From assembly GCA_039619475.1 (NCBI GenBank), contig CM077115.1, positions 142,550,172-142,614,171 of the forward strand: DNA of 64,000 nt, given 5' to 3'. Of the stretch, positions 10,470-20,349 are shown in pieces. The notes below the pieces were generated by a model, which had not been told where the DNA came from, did not search any database, and saw only the letters and a program-made list of their open reading frames with translations. The position numbers and the translations under genes were made by a program. Position 1 is the stretch's first letter. Each line of letters opens with the position of its first letter. This DNA comes from Icerya purchasi. Taxonomy: Eukaryota; Arthropoda; Insecta; Hemiptera; Monophlebidae.

Positions 10470-11354
10470 TGTACTTTAATACTATTGAGTTGTTTATTTA
10501 TATCTTCAATAATTTCTATTGGTAAAGTTATTTCTTTATTTTGTTAATTAGTTATGTTATCGTTATGGTATATCAGTTAAAAACTAAACTTTGTGGTTAT
10601 AATTCAGAAGAAAAAAAAGTTTTTCCGTAAATTTTTAATATTTCGTAAAACGTTTATTTTTCTTTTTTTTATACAATCCGAATGATGAAAGATTTCTGCA
10701 TAGGATTTTAAGAAATATTTTTCAGTTAATTCGCTTAATTTAACCGAAATCGCTATTTTTTAGGGGGGTATTGCATTATATGCTAAACAACCAAATGTTC
10801 TAATATTTATATTCCACTTTTTCTCTTTTATTTGGCCGTCCATAGGTTGTAGTCTGTGTAATGTGCATACTATGTTGTATTTATGATATTTCATACGATA
10901 AGAGCTCGTAGAAAAGCACCTGTTGTTAGTCTTTGCGTGGCTTCAGCGGAGGTACTGACAGTAAATCCAAACATCGTATGTTACATTGCAGAGGGAGAGG
11001 CATTCACAGTTTACAAAAAAAAAAAACCTTACTACACTAGTCCGTTAGCTGCCTTTTTTCAGCCAGTGTGCACGTGTAATACCAGTGCTATAACAACGCA
11101 TGGCTATGGACCAGAGTCGCAGAGTCTCGCCTAAACTGATTTTCAATAATCGTCTGATTACTTCCTCATCAGCGCTTTCAATTTTTTTTTTTCTATTAAA
11201 TTTTAACTTCGATGATTTTGATAAACATTTCGTAATTTTTTATTTCTTTCCGATCCTTGCTTAATTTAAGGTGGCAACATTTTCATCATCAAATAAAACA
11301 TAATCCATACCAAATCATAGTGGTGGATTTTTTTTTTTTTTTTTTTTCTGTGGT
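10470..11354. other. Gene-free DNA
   Basis: An open frame at 10883-11134 has no recognised motif and runs through an A-tract, so I do not call it a gene. A T-run lies at 11331-11348, just before the non-LTR fragment. Confidence 0.4.
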
Positions 11355-11356
11355 GC

Positions 11357-11508
11357 ATGCACTTCTCTATTGGTTTCATTAACATTTTTATAGCTTTTAT
11401 TGTTTTACGTAATGATCTTCAGGAGGACCTGAATATGGTTTGCAGATGGGTACATGATAAAAAATTATTAATAAATGCCAAAAAATCAAAAGTGATGTAT
11501 GTAAGAAC
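11357..11508 (+). pseudogene. Reverse transcriptase fragment, left of the insertion
   Basis: The frame carries DLQEDLNMVCRWVHDKKLLI followed by NAKKSKVMYVRT, the segment just downstream of the catalytic YADD box in non-LTR reverse transcriptases. It ends exactly at GTAAGAAC (11501-11508), the target duplication of the composite element. The catalytic box itself is missing because the copy is 5'-truncated. Confidence 0.8.
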
Positions 11509-11921
11509 GGTGACCGGACAAAAGCGCACAAGACAAAAGCGCACAGGACAAAAACGCACATGGACAAAAGCGCACACGGATAAAAGCGCACATGGATAAA
11601 AGCGCACACGGACAAAAGCGCACATCGATTTGCAGAACAGGAGCTAAATTATTAATTTTTCCGTTCTCGGCAATTGAATCATTTGTGAGAAGGCAAAACT
11701 GGACAGTTGTCCCGCAAAGAATTTAAAATTCAAAAAAATTATTGGTAATCAACGAAAAAAAAGTAAAAATAATACAATTTTTTGTATGATTCACTAGTCA
11801 TTTTTCTGTTTTTTTTTGTTCTTATATGTGTATTTGTTTGTTAATAATCATAGTGTCTATTGACTATGACTGCTAAGAAGTTACCGTATATAAAAAATAA
11901 AATTTGTATCAATAATGTATT
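11509..11921 (+). repeat. Left arm of composite element
   Basis: This arm contains about seven copies of the ACAAAAGCGCACA unit at 11516-11628, followed by unique sequence from CATCGATTTGCAGAACAGG to AATGTATT. It matches the reverse complement of 13282-13726 with only a few substitutions in the unique part. Confidence 0.92.
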
Positions 11922-13281
11922 CAGGGGCGTCTCAAGCATGCCAAGTTGTTTCGCAATTCGACCATAGTTGCAGACAAATACATAAATTAAATATATTTGC
12001 ACTTCCTTGTTACTAGGTTAATATCCTGATGCAGAGGGACTAATAACGTACACAAAAAGAAATCTAAAATTTATTTCAATGAAATAGTTCGGAAATTTAA
12101 ATTATGGTGAAGTTGTGAAAGAGTTTCATGTAGAGTTGAGAAAAAAGACGTCCAGAACATTATGTTTGATTTACTTGTTACTTAAAATAATCAAATTTCG
12201 TACTTTCAGCTAAAATTCATCTGCTTTTAAAATTCATAATTTTTAATTTCTAATATGGGAAAATTTAATTTTTTAAAAACTAGAACTTCAGTCGCTCTTT
12301 TGCTCAATTTTTTTCTGTGAGCCGTTTTTTACCAACTTCAAAAATACTGAGGTTATATGTCTATCCAGTGGTGTAGCTGAAGGTCCGTAGAGCTCGTGGT
12401 GCGGGGGGTCCCGAGCTTTTGGGGGCTCCGCTCAGTCTAAAAAAATTGACAGTTTTATTTTAAGCTGGTGCTGCGAATATATATGAGTATGGATGGGTCT
12501 AACAGTATGTGTACATATAAACATATAAATAAATTTCAATTTATTATTTTTTTAGTCATGGAATGCAAGTTATTAGAGATGATAAATTTAGTGTCAAAAC
12601 AATTACAGTCAAAAAATATTGATTTACTGTATGTTACCGAGTTATTGCAAACAGCACTTGAAAATGTTGAAGAATTAAAGAATAATTTTATTCAAGAAGC
12701 TTCAGTTTTAGCTAAAAGATGGGGAATATACACAGAATTTCAAGAACAAAAAACCAAAACGAACGAAAATGTTCTTTGATGAACTATCAGCTTATGAAAA
12801 GTCTTCAATGCCTACGTTGACATAATTATTGCACAATTAAGCAATCGATTTGAAGGAATGAGATCAGTAAGCCAGCGTTTTCGCTGTCTTTTCCCATTCA
12901 ATCTCCAAAAGATGAAAGATGAGTTGGTTGAAGCAACGCAAGAGCTAATGAAGTTTTATTCTCATGAATTATCAACCAATTTTATACATCAGCTTCTGTC
13001 ATTTCGAAATTTAATTCACAAAAATATATTAGAAAATATGTCCATTAGCTAACCTTTTTAAATGCATAATGAAAAATCACTCATCATTTTTGAGTAATAT
13101 TCCTGATGTGCCAATAGCTATAAAACTATTTTTAACATTGCCAGTTACAGTAGCGAATGCAAAAAGATCGTTCTCTAAACTGAAAAGTAATAAAAAATTA
13201 TTTTTAAATTATATGAATTCATGAATCGGTATTTTGGGTAATGCACCACTCCCACAACTTGGCATGCTTGAGACGCCCCTG
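11922..13281 (+). mobile_element. hAT-like core element (ZMYM1-like transposase relic)
   Basis: The core begins CAGGGGCGTCTCAAGCATGC and ends with its reverse complement at 13281; the shared end is about 27 bp. CAGGG-type ends are typical of hAT. The flanks are AATGTATT on the left and AATACATT on the right. These are reverse complements rather than direct repeats, so they are not a simple hAT target duplication; the inversion of the outer arms runs straight into the core ends. A second hAT-like start (CAGTGGTGTAGCTGAAG) lies at about 12366. Confidence 0.8.
12546..13252 (+). pseudogene. hAT transposase relic, ZMYM1-like
   Basis: Frame 1 (to 12779) has NLVSKQLQSKNIDLLYVTEL and LENVEELKNNF, then VLAKRWGIYTEF. 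After a stop and frame changes, 12858-13052 reads SQRFRCLFPFNLQKMKDELV, then QELMKFYSHEL and QLLSFRNLI. From about 13070 comes the C-terminal dimerisation segment: PIAIKLFLTLPVTVANAKRS followed by FSKLK. These are the successive landmarks of the ZMYM1-like hAT proteins found in many arthropod genomes. The usual SAERSFS reads NAKRSFS here. Only the C-terminal third is present, with several breaks, so it is non-functional. Confidence 0.82.
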
Positions 13282-13726
13282 AATACATTATTGATACAAA
13301 TTTTATTTTTTATATGCGGTAACTTCCTAGCGGTCATAGTCAATAGACACTATGATTATTAACAAACAAATACACATATAAGAACAAAAAAAAACAGAAA
13401 AATGACTAGTGAATCATACAAAAAATTGTATTATTTTTACTTTTTTTTCGCTGATTACCAATAATTTTTTTGAATTTTAAATTCTTTGCGGGGCAACTGT
13501 CCAGTTTTGCCTTCTCACAAATGATTCAATTGCCGAGAACGGAAAAATTAATAATTTAGCTCCTGTTCTGCAAATCGATGTGCGCTTTTGTCCGTGTGCG
13601 CTTTTGTCCATGTGCGTTTTTGTCCGTGTGCGCTTTTGTCCATGTGCGTTTTTGTCCGTGTGCGCTTTTGTCCGTGTGCGCTTTTATCATGTGCGCTTTT
13701 GTCTTGTGCGCTTTTGTCCGTGAACC
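13282..13726 (-). repeat. Right arm of composite element
   Basis: Inverted copy of 11509-11921. It carries about nine units of the tandem array at 13573-13720, against seven on the left, so the arrays have changed length since the arms were last identical. Frames read across this array give a DKSAHGQKRT-type periodic peptide, which is an artefact of the repeat. Confidence 0.92.
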
Positions 13727-13734
13727 GTAAGAAC

Positions 13735-14450
13735 ACCGAGTAGATTTAGGAAGTTCGTTCCTAAAATAGTGTTGCACAATGTAGATTGCCTTCATGGAGC
13801 GGAAGTATGCCGTTGCGAGCCGTTAGAAACGGCTGATAATTTCAAACACCTGGGAATAACATTTGATAAGGCGTTAACTTGGAGAGTTCACATAGATAAC
13901 ATTGCTAGGAAAATTAGGCAGACTATGCCGGCGTTATACAAATTAAAACAAGTTATGAATTACAAAACTACGAGACTGTATTTTGACTCATTAATAATGA
14001 CTAGGGTTAGATACGGAATTGAAATTTGGTGGGAGGCAAAAAAAACGGAATTAAGGAAAATCAGCAGGCTATAGAAAAAATGTTTAAACATTCTTTTATC
14101 GAATTGTAGAAATGCAAATCTTGTAACGAATTCTACTTGGTGGGTCAATAATAAAGAAATGTCTCCAAAAATGTTTTTTTATTACAGTAAACTTTTAAGG
14201 CATAAAACAGAAAAAGTAATATTACCGACAAGGGAAAAGTTGTATGGGACTAGGCATTATGACAATTTGTGTTTTATAAGACCTAAAGGGATTAATTATT
14301 AAAAAATTGATAATGTTGAAGAGGAAGTTCTGAGTCATTTATTAGGTAACTTACCAAAGGAATTAAGAGAAGAATGCAATTTGAATATTTCGAAAGACAG
14401 AACAAAAATATGGTTGATTGCGTGGTGCAAAGAATGAGAAAAATGATTAA
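13735..14450 (+). pseudogene. Reverse transcriptase C-terminal part, right of the insertion
   Basis: The frame resumes in the same phase as the left fragment. It contains CRCEPLETADNFKHLGITFD (the conserved F-K-x-LGI segment), then LTWRVHIDNIARKIRQTM, ALYKLKQVMNYKTTRLYFDS and MTRVRYGIEIWW, the thumb and post-thumb region of non-LTR reverse transcriptases. A stop lies at 14072-14074, and the decayed continuation (NLVTNSTWWVNNKEMSPKMF, LLGNLPKELREE) can be followed to about 14450. The 3' UTR and poly(A) follow. Confidence 0.85.
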
Positions 14451-14759
14451 AGGAATAGCGATAAGACGCGTAATTGATAGAAGATGTATAAAAAAAAAAA
14501 AAAACCTAATGTTTGGTGCTCATGTTTTAACTGCATTACTTATGGCTTATGTAAAAATATTGTGGTAAGATGTGCGATGGGTATAAATGTTTTGAATTAA
14601 AAATTAGACGTAGAATAGAAAAAATGGAAGTTGTTGAATTAAGTAATATATATATAAGACGAATATGATGTATTAGATTTTAAATGTATGTGATGAATAA
14701 ACGATATAATTATGTTGCTTGTGGGACCCGCAAATTATTTAAAAAAAAAAAAAAAAAAA

Positions 14760-16620
14760 CGTAATCTGTTTAAAAACGTATATTATTTTTCATCTGAAGA
14801 TTACTTTTGTTTACATTTTGGATCTACACTGACTGCTGTTTTTCAAATTTCATTAGCATTTCTACAGTTAGTCGTCAGTTGTAAGAAACCTTGCCCATAA
14901 TTGATATTTTTTGTACCTGTCACCATTTTGTCTGTTTGTGACGTTAGTCTATTTTTTTAAAAAAAAAAAAAAAGGTCAACCCGAATCTTCCATAAAAAGG
15001 TAATTTTACCTTTTAGGCTTATTAATGGATATTAAACGTTGATCCATGCCATAACAAACGGTATTTTAAGTACATTTTAAACTATCAATAAACTAACGGG
15101 CTGCTACCGTGTTAAATTTAAATTAAGATGAACCGTAACATTATAAGGCATTATTCTTTTTTTTTTCTTTCTTTTTATACATAAAATCGCACGTGACAAG
15201 ATACAATTTCTTTTTCAAACTTCTTTTATCGATGTATGAAAAATAGTTTATTTTGCTTATCAATATATTAATATTGACCTACAATTCGTTTAAAATGTTT
15301 TTTAACTTAATATTTCAAAATTTCAAGCGTCGTGAATCATCACAATACCACACAAATTTAAAGCATATCTGTTACGTAAAAAATGATAAAGAACTTTCTA
15401 CATACGATTACTTGGATACGCGTACGTATCTGTTATTATTACAAGAATATGTGATAGCTGTACTTTGTTGCATTAATCGAATATGCGCTCGGGAACATTT
15501 CATATTGTAAATGTCGAAATCGCGATTGCCATTTTCTTCGGAATGCCACATAACGCATTCGAATCTATAAATGCGCAGGAAGTTTGTTTACTCGTAAATG
15601 TGTACCCGCAGCGGAAAAATGACGCAAATCAGAAGTATCAGTAGTAACCGTTGTATAGATTTTTAACAAGTAACTTATGATTGGATAAAACAATACTGAA
15701 GTTAACTGAGATCGTTCATGAAATTGTGAAATATTTTTAAACCATTCTGTTACTTCACGATAATTAGGTTCCTTGCGTGTTGACCTACCATCATGTTCCT
15801 TTTTTTCTTCTCTTTCACACCTTTTTAAAATATGATAATACATTCCTATGACGTGATCGAATAATCCCTACTTTTGAAACGAATCTCTCGGTGGAAATAC
15901 ACGTTATTCGCGCAAGTACGTACGTACAATTATAATTAGTTTTTGATTTCTTCTTTATGTAGAATTATTTTGTAAATAATTGTGTTTGTTTCGATTTTTT
16001 TTTTTTTTTTTTTTTTTGTTAAAAGTGTGTGTGGTAAAATAGTATAAACGACTTTTTTTTTTATCATTTTATCAAAAAGCTTGTTTATATTCGTAAAAGT
16101 TACAAATGAGAATTGCCCCCGAACGTTCGAAATATAATATATTTCACCTGAACATTTATAGTTAGAATTCGTTTACTTTATTCGGTGTACCATAAGTTAA
16201 TTTGTTTTCTATAGTCACCTCTCTAGTGCATCAGCGTAATCAACTTTAACTGAAATGTTGAACGTACAAATATATATATTATTATTGAAACAGATAGCAT
16301 TTTTGTGTTTTTTTTTTTCTTTCTTATTTTAAGTTTGTTCTCTTGGTCATATGCAGTTGTTATCTATTCGATCTGAATGTGGAAAGAAGAAATTTTTGAT
16401 TTTTATTAGATGTTTCTGTGAAGTGTAATACGAAAGTAATCAAAATTTGATTACACACAAAACGTGACGCGTATGTTTTTATTGTTTTTTATTCAAATTA
16501 CATTAACGGAGTGAAAGGTGTTATAAGCGCGAGTTAAATTATACTAAAAAATAGAAAACAATTAATACAAATAATTCTATGTGGCATCCGATCGAAAGTG
16601 TATTTTACAATTCTAGGAAT
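14760..16620. other. Gene-free AT-rich DNA
   Basis: No supported gene. A minus-strand frame at 15565-15843 (with an EREEKKEHDGRSTRKEPNYR segment) is open but unrecognised and has no supporting splice context that I trust. T-runs occur at about 15160 and 15998-16018. The end of this stretch is probably the 3' UTR side of the coiled-coil gene. Confidence 0.4.
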
Positions 16621-16625
16621 GTGTT

Positions 16626-17948
16626 TTATTTTCTCGTATGATCAATGTCGTACTGAGTTTTTGCCAAATGTCGATCATCTATCAAAAACGGTAATGTGGT
16701 CGTGTTAGTATCGTCGATATAATTCGGTCCCGGTCCCGGGTCATCCGGTTTGTTTTTAACCGCGCGGAAATTCGCCTTCACCTGTTCCAATGCTTCTCCG
16801 AGACCGATTTTAATTTGATTGAATTCCTGCGTCACCAACGACAGTCTACCTAATAAGTAATTCAGATTATCGTCCATTTCCAGCATACCGCTTCTGATCT
16901 CTCCTACTTTGTTTTTCATACCGTTCATTGTGTCTAGGCTACCGTTTACAAACATGTTCGTCAGCGTCTCCAAATGCTCCATATTTGATGACGTTGCCGT
17001 CAAAGTTTGCGACATTACATTAATTTGTCGCCATACTTGGCTGATCTCCACTTCGACTTTAGAGGTCAGATTGGTTAAAGTTTTTCCCTGACTGTCTAGG
17101 ATAATCGCTTTAGCTTCGCCGATTTCCTTGCGTATTTCGGCGTTCGTTTCTTTCGCCAGCTGTTTCATCAAATCGTTCACTTCCACCAGAATGTGGTGCG
17201 TACCGTACTCGATTCGTTTTTTCGTATCCAGCACATTGTCCGCCGTCTGTACTAACACCTGCTCCACTTTGGAAAGCGCGGTAATTTCCTTTAACAATTG
17301 CAGGTAACTGTTCTCGATATTGTTATACCACTTGACTCCGTTAGCGCTGATTTCCGTTAAAGCAACCTGAAGCGCTTCTTCTCGCTTTGTTAAACTATCC
17401 CGTATTTTCAACATGTTATCCTCCAATCGTAGAACAGTCGCATCCGTCTGTGCCAGCATATCGAATTTTATCCGCTCTATCTGTTCCACTGTTGCGTTAG
17501 CGATCGCATTCGTCTCGTCTTTTTCGGCCAATCGCGAAATCTGCTCGGTCAGTTCGCTGAATCCCGATTTCACTAGAACCGTATGATTTTCCCGCTGATC
17601 TTGCGAACTTTTCAACTGCTGCTCCTGCAAAGTCTTTAACGTTTCCTGTATTTCGTTCAGTTTTATTTCGGTCGCTCGGGCTACTAGATCGTCCGGAGCG
17701 GTCGTCGTTGTTCGAACGCGTTCCGTTGTCAGTTCGGCCTTTTGTTTCATTTTGTCTTGTATCGCGACCATTTCCGTTTGTAAACGAGTGATTCCGTCTT
17801 GTAGACTTCTGACTTGATCGAGAACGTTTGTTTGAACGTCCGCTTTTGCCGTTCTTTCTAGCATCGCTTGCTGTACACCGTCAATCTTCGATAAAACTTT
17901 TTCGAAGCTTTCCGATTGTCGTTCTGATTCTTTCGGTTTTGACTTTTC
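16626..17948 (-). CDS. Coiled-coil protein, terminal exon
   Basis: The 1323-bp exon encodes 440 residues and ends with TAA at 16626-16628. The acceptor is TTTGTGCTGCAG just before 17948, so the in-frame CTG-CAG upstream is intron and no start codon belongs to this exon. The protein is almost wholly predicted helix with heptad spacing (for example LDQVRSLQDGITRLQTEMVA, IKLNEIQETLKTLQEQQLKS, IRSGMLEMDDNLNYLLGRLS) and has no cysteine. There are several N-x-S/T sequons (NHT, NAT, NLT, NGS, NTT), compatible with a secreted or extracellular protein. The tail is a Pro/Gly/Asp-rich stretch (PDDPGPGPNYIDD). I do not recognise the family. It has balanced codon use and a long open frame in an AT-rich, TE-rich area, so a real host gene is very likely. 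Confidence 0.88.
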   Translation of the reverse strand, partial: EKSKPKESERQSESFEKVLSKIDGVQQAMLERTAKADVQTNVLDQVRSLQDGITRLQTEMVAIQDKMKQKAELTTERVRTTTTAPDDLVARATEIKLNEIQETLKTLQEQQLKSSQDQRENHTVLVKSGFSELTEQISRLAEKDETNAIANATVEQIERIKFDMLAQTDATVLRLEDNMLKIRDSLTKREEALQVALTEISANGVKWYNNIENSYLQLLKEITALSKVEQVLVQTADNVLDTKKRIEYGTHHILVEVNDLMKQLAKETNAEIRKEIGEAKAIILDSQGKTLTNLTSKVEVEISQVWRQINVMSQTLTATSSNMEHLETLTNMFVNGSLDTMNGMKNKVGEIRSGMLEMDDNLNYLLGRLSLVTQEFNQIKIGLGEALEQVKANFRAVKNKPDDPGPGPNYIDDTNTTTLPFLIDDRHLAKTQYDIDHTRK

Positions 17949-18050
17949 CTGCAGCACAAATCACGCGAACGAGTAATATTTAAGCAATAAAGTCGAAATG
18001 TTTTTTTTTTCTTCAATTTATTAACTATGTAAGACCTTAGTTATTAACCC

Positions 18051-18081
<31 letters not shown>

Positions 18082-18846
18082 GTAAATAAATTTAAATCCA
18101 CGTTTTTTCCTTCAAAACTAAGTCGTATTATCTCTCTTGTGTAAGACGAAAGATGGGATGGGAGACCAAGGTACTCTCGAAATTTTTTATTATGAGTACT
18201 TTTTTGCATAACGGAATAATTATTCGTACACAGGTATATTGGGATTTTAAAGTCATTTCGCTTTTTATTAGTATTGCAAGGCCGTTTTTCTTCCCAGCAT
18301 TATAATGAAGTTTATAAAAAGTCTTTTTATATTATCAGAATGCGTGAAAACGGAATAACTTTTTAACCGATAAACTCTGTTAACATAGAGAACATTATTA
18401 AACGTTCATTTATATAGTCATTCAATTTTGTATTGATAAAAACTCACACAGTGATAAATAGTTTAGTTTTGGACATTTAATTTGAAATGTTATTTATCGA
18501 TGAGTGCTTACTCTATGCCACATTATAAGAATTTTTATTTTTTGAACTCAAACCCGTTAGTAATTTACGTCTAAGATGTTTTTAATAAGTCCAGTTTAAA
18601 ATATTATTCGAGATTTCTAAAGCAGCACGTTTATTTTTAGTATTTAAGATACAAAGATCGCACTATTACGAACAAAAACTGCTAATTTTAAAATTTCGAT
18701 TAGCAGCTAAAATATTTTTAAGTATTTTTCACTTTACAATAATGGAAGGTAAAAAAATAAGAAAGACACTTTGAAATGTTTAACTAGTAAATAAAATAAT
18801 AATAGTGTTTTTTATTTATTATACATTTTTTTTTTCAAAAATATAC
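17949..18846 (-). other. Intron of the coiled-coil gene
   Basis: 898 bp, GT at the donor and AG at the acceptor, AT-rich, with an A-run of about 29 bp at 18051-18079. No mobile element was recognised in it. Confidence 0.75.
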
Positions 18847-19078
18847 CTGTAGTATATAGTTTTCAATTTGTTGTATCCGATCGCTGATGTTTAGTAATGT
18901 TGAGACTACCGAAGTAACGGTGATTTCTTCGCTTTTTTGCTTCTTTTCTATATTCGCAAATAATTTTTTGAACTGTTCACCTTGCTGCCTTTCGCGGGAT
19001 TCATGTCGTTCCAACTTGTCGGTGTTGTCCCTGTACATATGCACCAGTGACAAAATGGCATCTCTGATGTCTTCGTGG
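18847..19078 (-). CDS. Coiled-coil protein, upstream exon
   Basis: The donor is ACTACAG|GTATAT at 18847/18846 and the likely acceptor is ACGTGTTAACAG at 19079. The exon of 232 bp codes for 77 residues (DIRDAILSLVHMYRDNTDKL, then RQQGEQFKKLFANIEKKQK, then STLLNISDRIQQIENYILQ) and joins the next exon in phase 0 across an 898-bp intron. It is again helical and charged, and in keeping with a coiled coil. The first base completes a codon begun in an earlier exon, so more exons must lie to the right. I found none with confidence within the next kilobases. Confidence 0.8.
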
Positions 19079-19639
19079 CTGTTAACACGTAAAAGCATAT
19101 GATGCATTACTTTTTAAACGCAATTTACTGAAAGCTTCGTACGCTGTTAAATTTTGTTTAAGATCTCATTCGACCACTTAATTAACGGAAAAGAGAAATT
19201 TTCGCTTATTGGAAGTTATTAAGAATTGAGAACATAAGAAAGATTCTTTTAAAAATTCCTAGTTGCTTCCAAAGCCGTGCAAAAGACACTTAGGCAATTA
19301 GCTTGCTTGTGATTATTCGGACCCTGGGTGTCAAATTCTAACCGGTAATGAGTTATTTCAAAGTGGTTATCCAAATGGAAGAAATTGATGACCAAGAGAA
19401 TTACGTGGATACTAAACCAGACGCGAGACCATCAGCTGGTGTTTATTTGCGTGTCTATAGACTGGCGTTGTTATCATGAGTAGAGCGGCAATCTGAATAT
19501 GACCACATCGAGCTTCTCGCGGTCAAGTGGATGCGAGACTTGGTCGCACGGAAAAGATTTAAGATTTCTAAACAGCTGACTCTTACCGAAATGTTTAAAA
19601 AATCATAAGTTACTGATTATGTTTAGAAAATGTAAACAC

Positions 19640-20061
19640 AATTGTTTGTTATTAGAACAGTTACAGTAGTAGTTTTTATTGAATGGAATTACTCTTTCAA
19701 AATGTTATTTGAAAAATGGCGGGCCGTCATACTGCCTTGGGTAGTTTTCATTGCTCATTTCGTTACGTACAGGACCGCGAATAAATATTTCATTTCTTGT
19801 AGCAGGGTCAATAAGCGACAATTTTGAAATATCATCATAATTGTATTCTCTCAAAATTAATGATGATGATGCTATAACCGATGTATCATCCATAATATTT
19901 TCAAATCAAAATGAGAGACCAGGAATAGCTAAATCTAATTCATAAGCTTCGCTTGAAAATCGATGACTGGTCGACGCGTTTCGGTACGTAGTGTCTCTTA
20001 GCAATCCGTGGTTTTGGTTGATTTTGGTGCCTTGTTCGGCCGCACCCTAGGGCCGCCACTG
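19640..20061 (-). mobile_element. hAT element end with N-terminal protein remnant
   Basis: Read on the minus strand, CAGTGGCGGCCCTAGGGTGC starts at 20061; CAGTGGCGG is a classic hAT terminus. Downstream on the same strand an open frame (19893-19705) has DDISKLSLIDPATRNEIFIR followed by GPVRNEM and NYPRQYDGPPF. This resembles the 'DP..W......GP' N-terminal segment of ZMYM1-like hAT proteins. The other terminus was not found, so the lower limit is arbitrary. Confidence 0.55.
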
Positions 20062-20349
20062 TATATATACATATATATATTATATATACCGTGCAGTTGA
20101 GATTAAAACTATTATTATCTAACAATTTTAATATTAAAGTGTTATTGTATTCAATTGGCTGTGCTGATTGCTTGAAATCTTAATGAAAATGATAATTTGC
20201 GATTTCTTTAACAAATTCTCGATTAATACTTCGTAATTATAATTATAACTATTATTAATTATGATTAACGAAGTCTAATAGGTAACTAAATAGTCGTAAC
20301 AGAGGTAATCATTTTTGTAATTACCAAAATTAATCGGTTGCGCCCAATC

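Larger units (their letters stand above)
11509..13726. mobile_element. Composite foldback element with hAT-like core
   Basis: The 2218-bp element is bounded by an exact 8-bp duplication GTAAGAAC (11501-11508 and 13727-13734). Its ends are GGTGACCGGACAAAAGCGCA and, reverse-complemented on the right, GGTTCACGGACAAAAGCGCA. Each arm has a tandem array of a 15-17-bp unit (ACAAAAGCGCACAYG), then about 290 bp of unique sequence roughly 98% identical between arms. Inside the arms is a hAT-like core (11922-13281) with its own 27-bp inverted ends. Insertion length plus duplication is 2226 bp, a multiple of three, and the retrotransposon frame continues across the junction. An 8-bp duplication fits hAT, MULE and P-like elements; the tandem-repeat arms recall MULE or foldback elements. 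Confidence 0.9.
11355..14759 (+). mobile_element. 5'-truncated non-LTR retrotransposon, interrupted
   Basis: The two halves are 11355-11508 and 13735-14759. The right half ends in a 3' UTR with AATAAA near 14696 and a 19-bp poly(A) tail (14741-14759), as expected of a LINE-type insertion. The copy is truncated upstream of the thumb region of its reverse transcriptase. A 2218-bp composite element (11509-13726) with an 8-bp target duplication splits it. I place it in the broad Jockey/CR1-like group by wording of the reverse transcriptase only. Confidence 0.85.

Noticed and set aside
10883..11134. 83-codon frame with several Cys
   Set aside because: No motif, crosses an A-run, no splice or codon support.
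11397..11625. Long frames with periodic VRFYPCALLSVCAFVH-like peptides
   Set aside because: They read through the 15-17-bp tandem array of the composite element and its inverted copy; the periodic peptide is an artefact.
13548..13795. Frames encoding repeated DKSAHGQKRT
   Set aside because: Translation of the tandem array in the right arm; no start context, domain or host gene.
15565..15843. 92-codon minus-strand frame with charged N-terminal half
   Set aside because: Looks somewhat coding but has no recognised motif and no trustworthy splice sites; not called.
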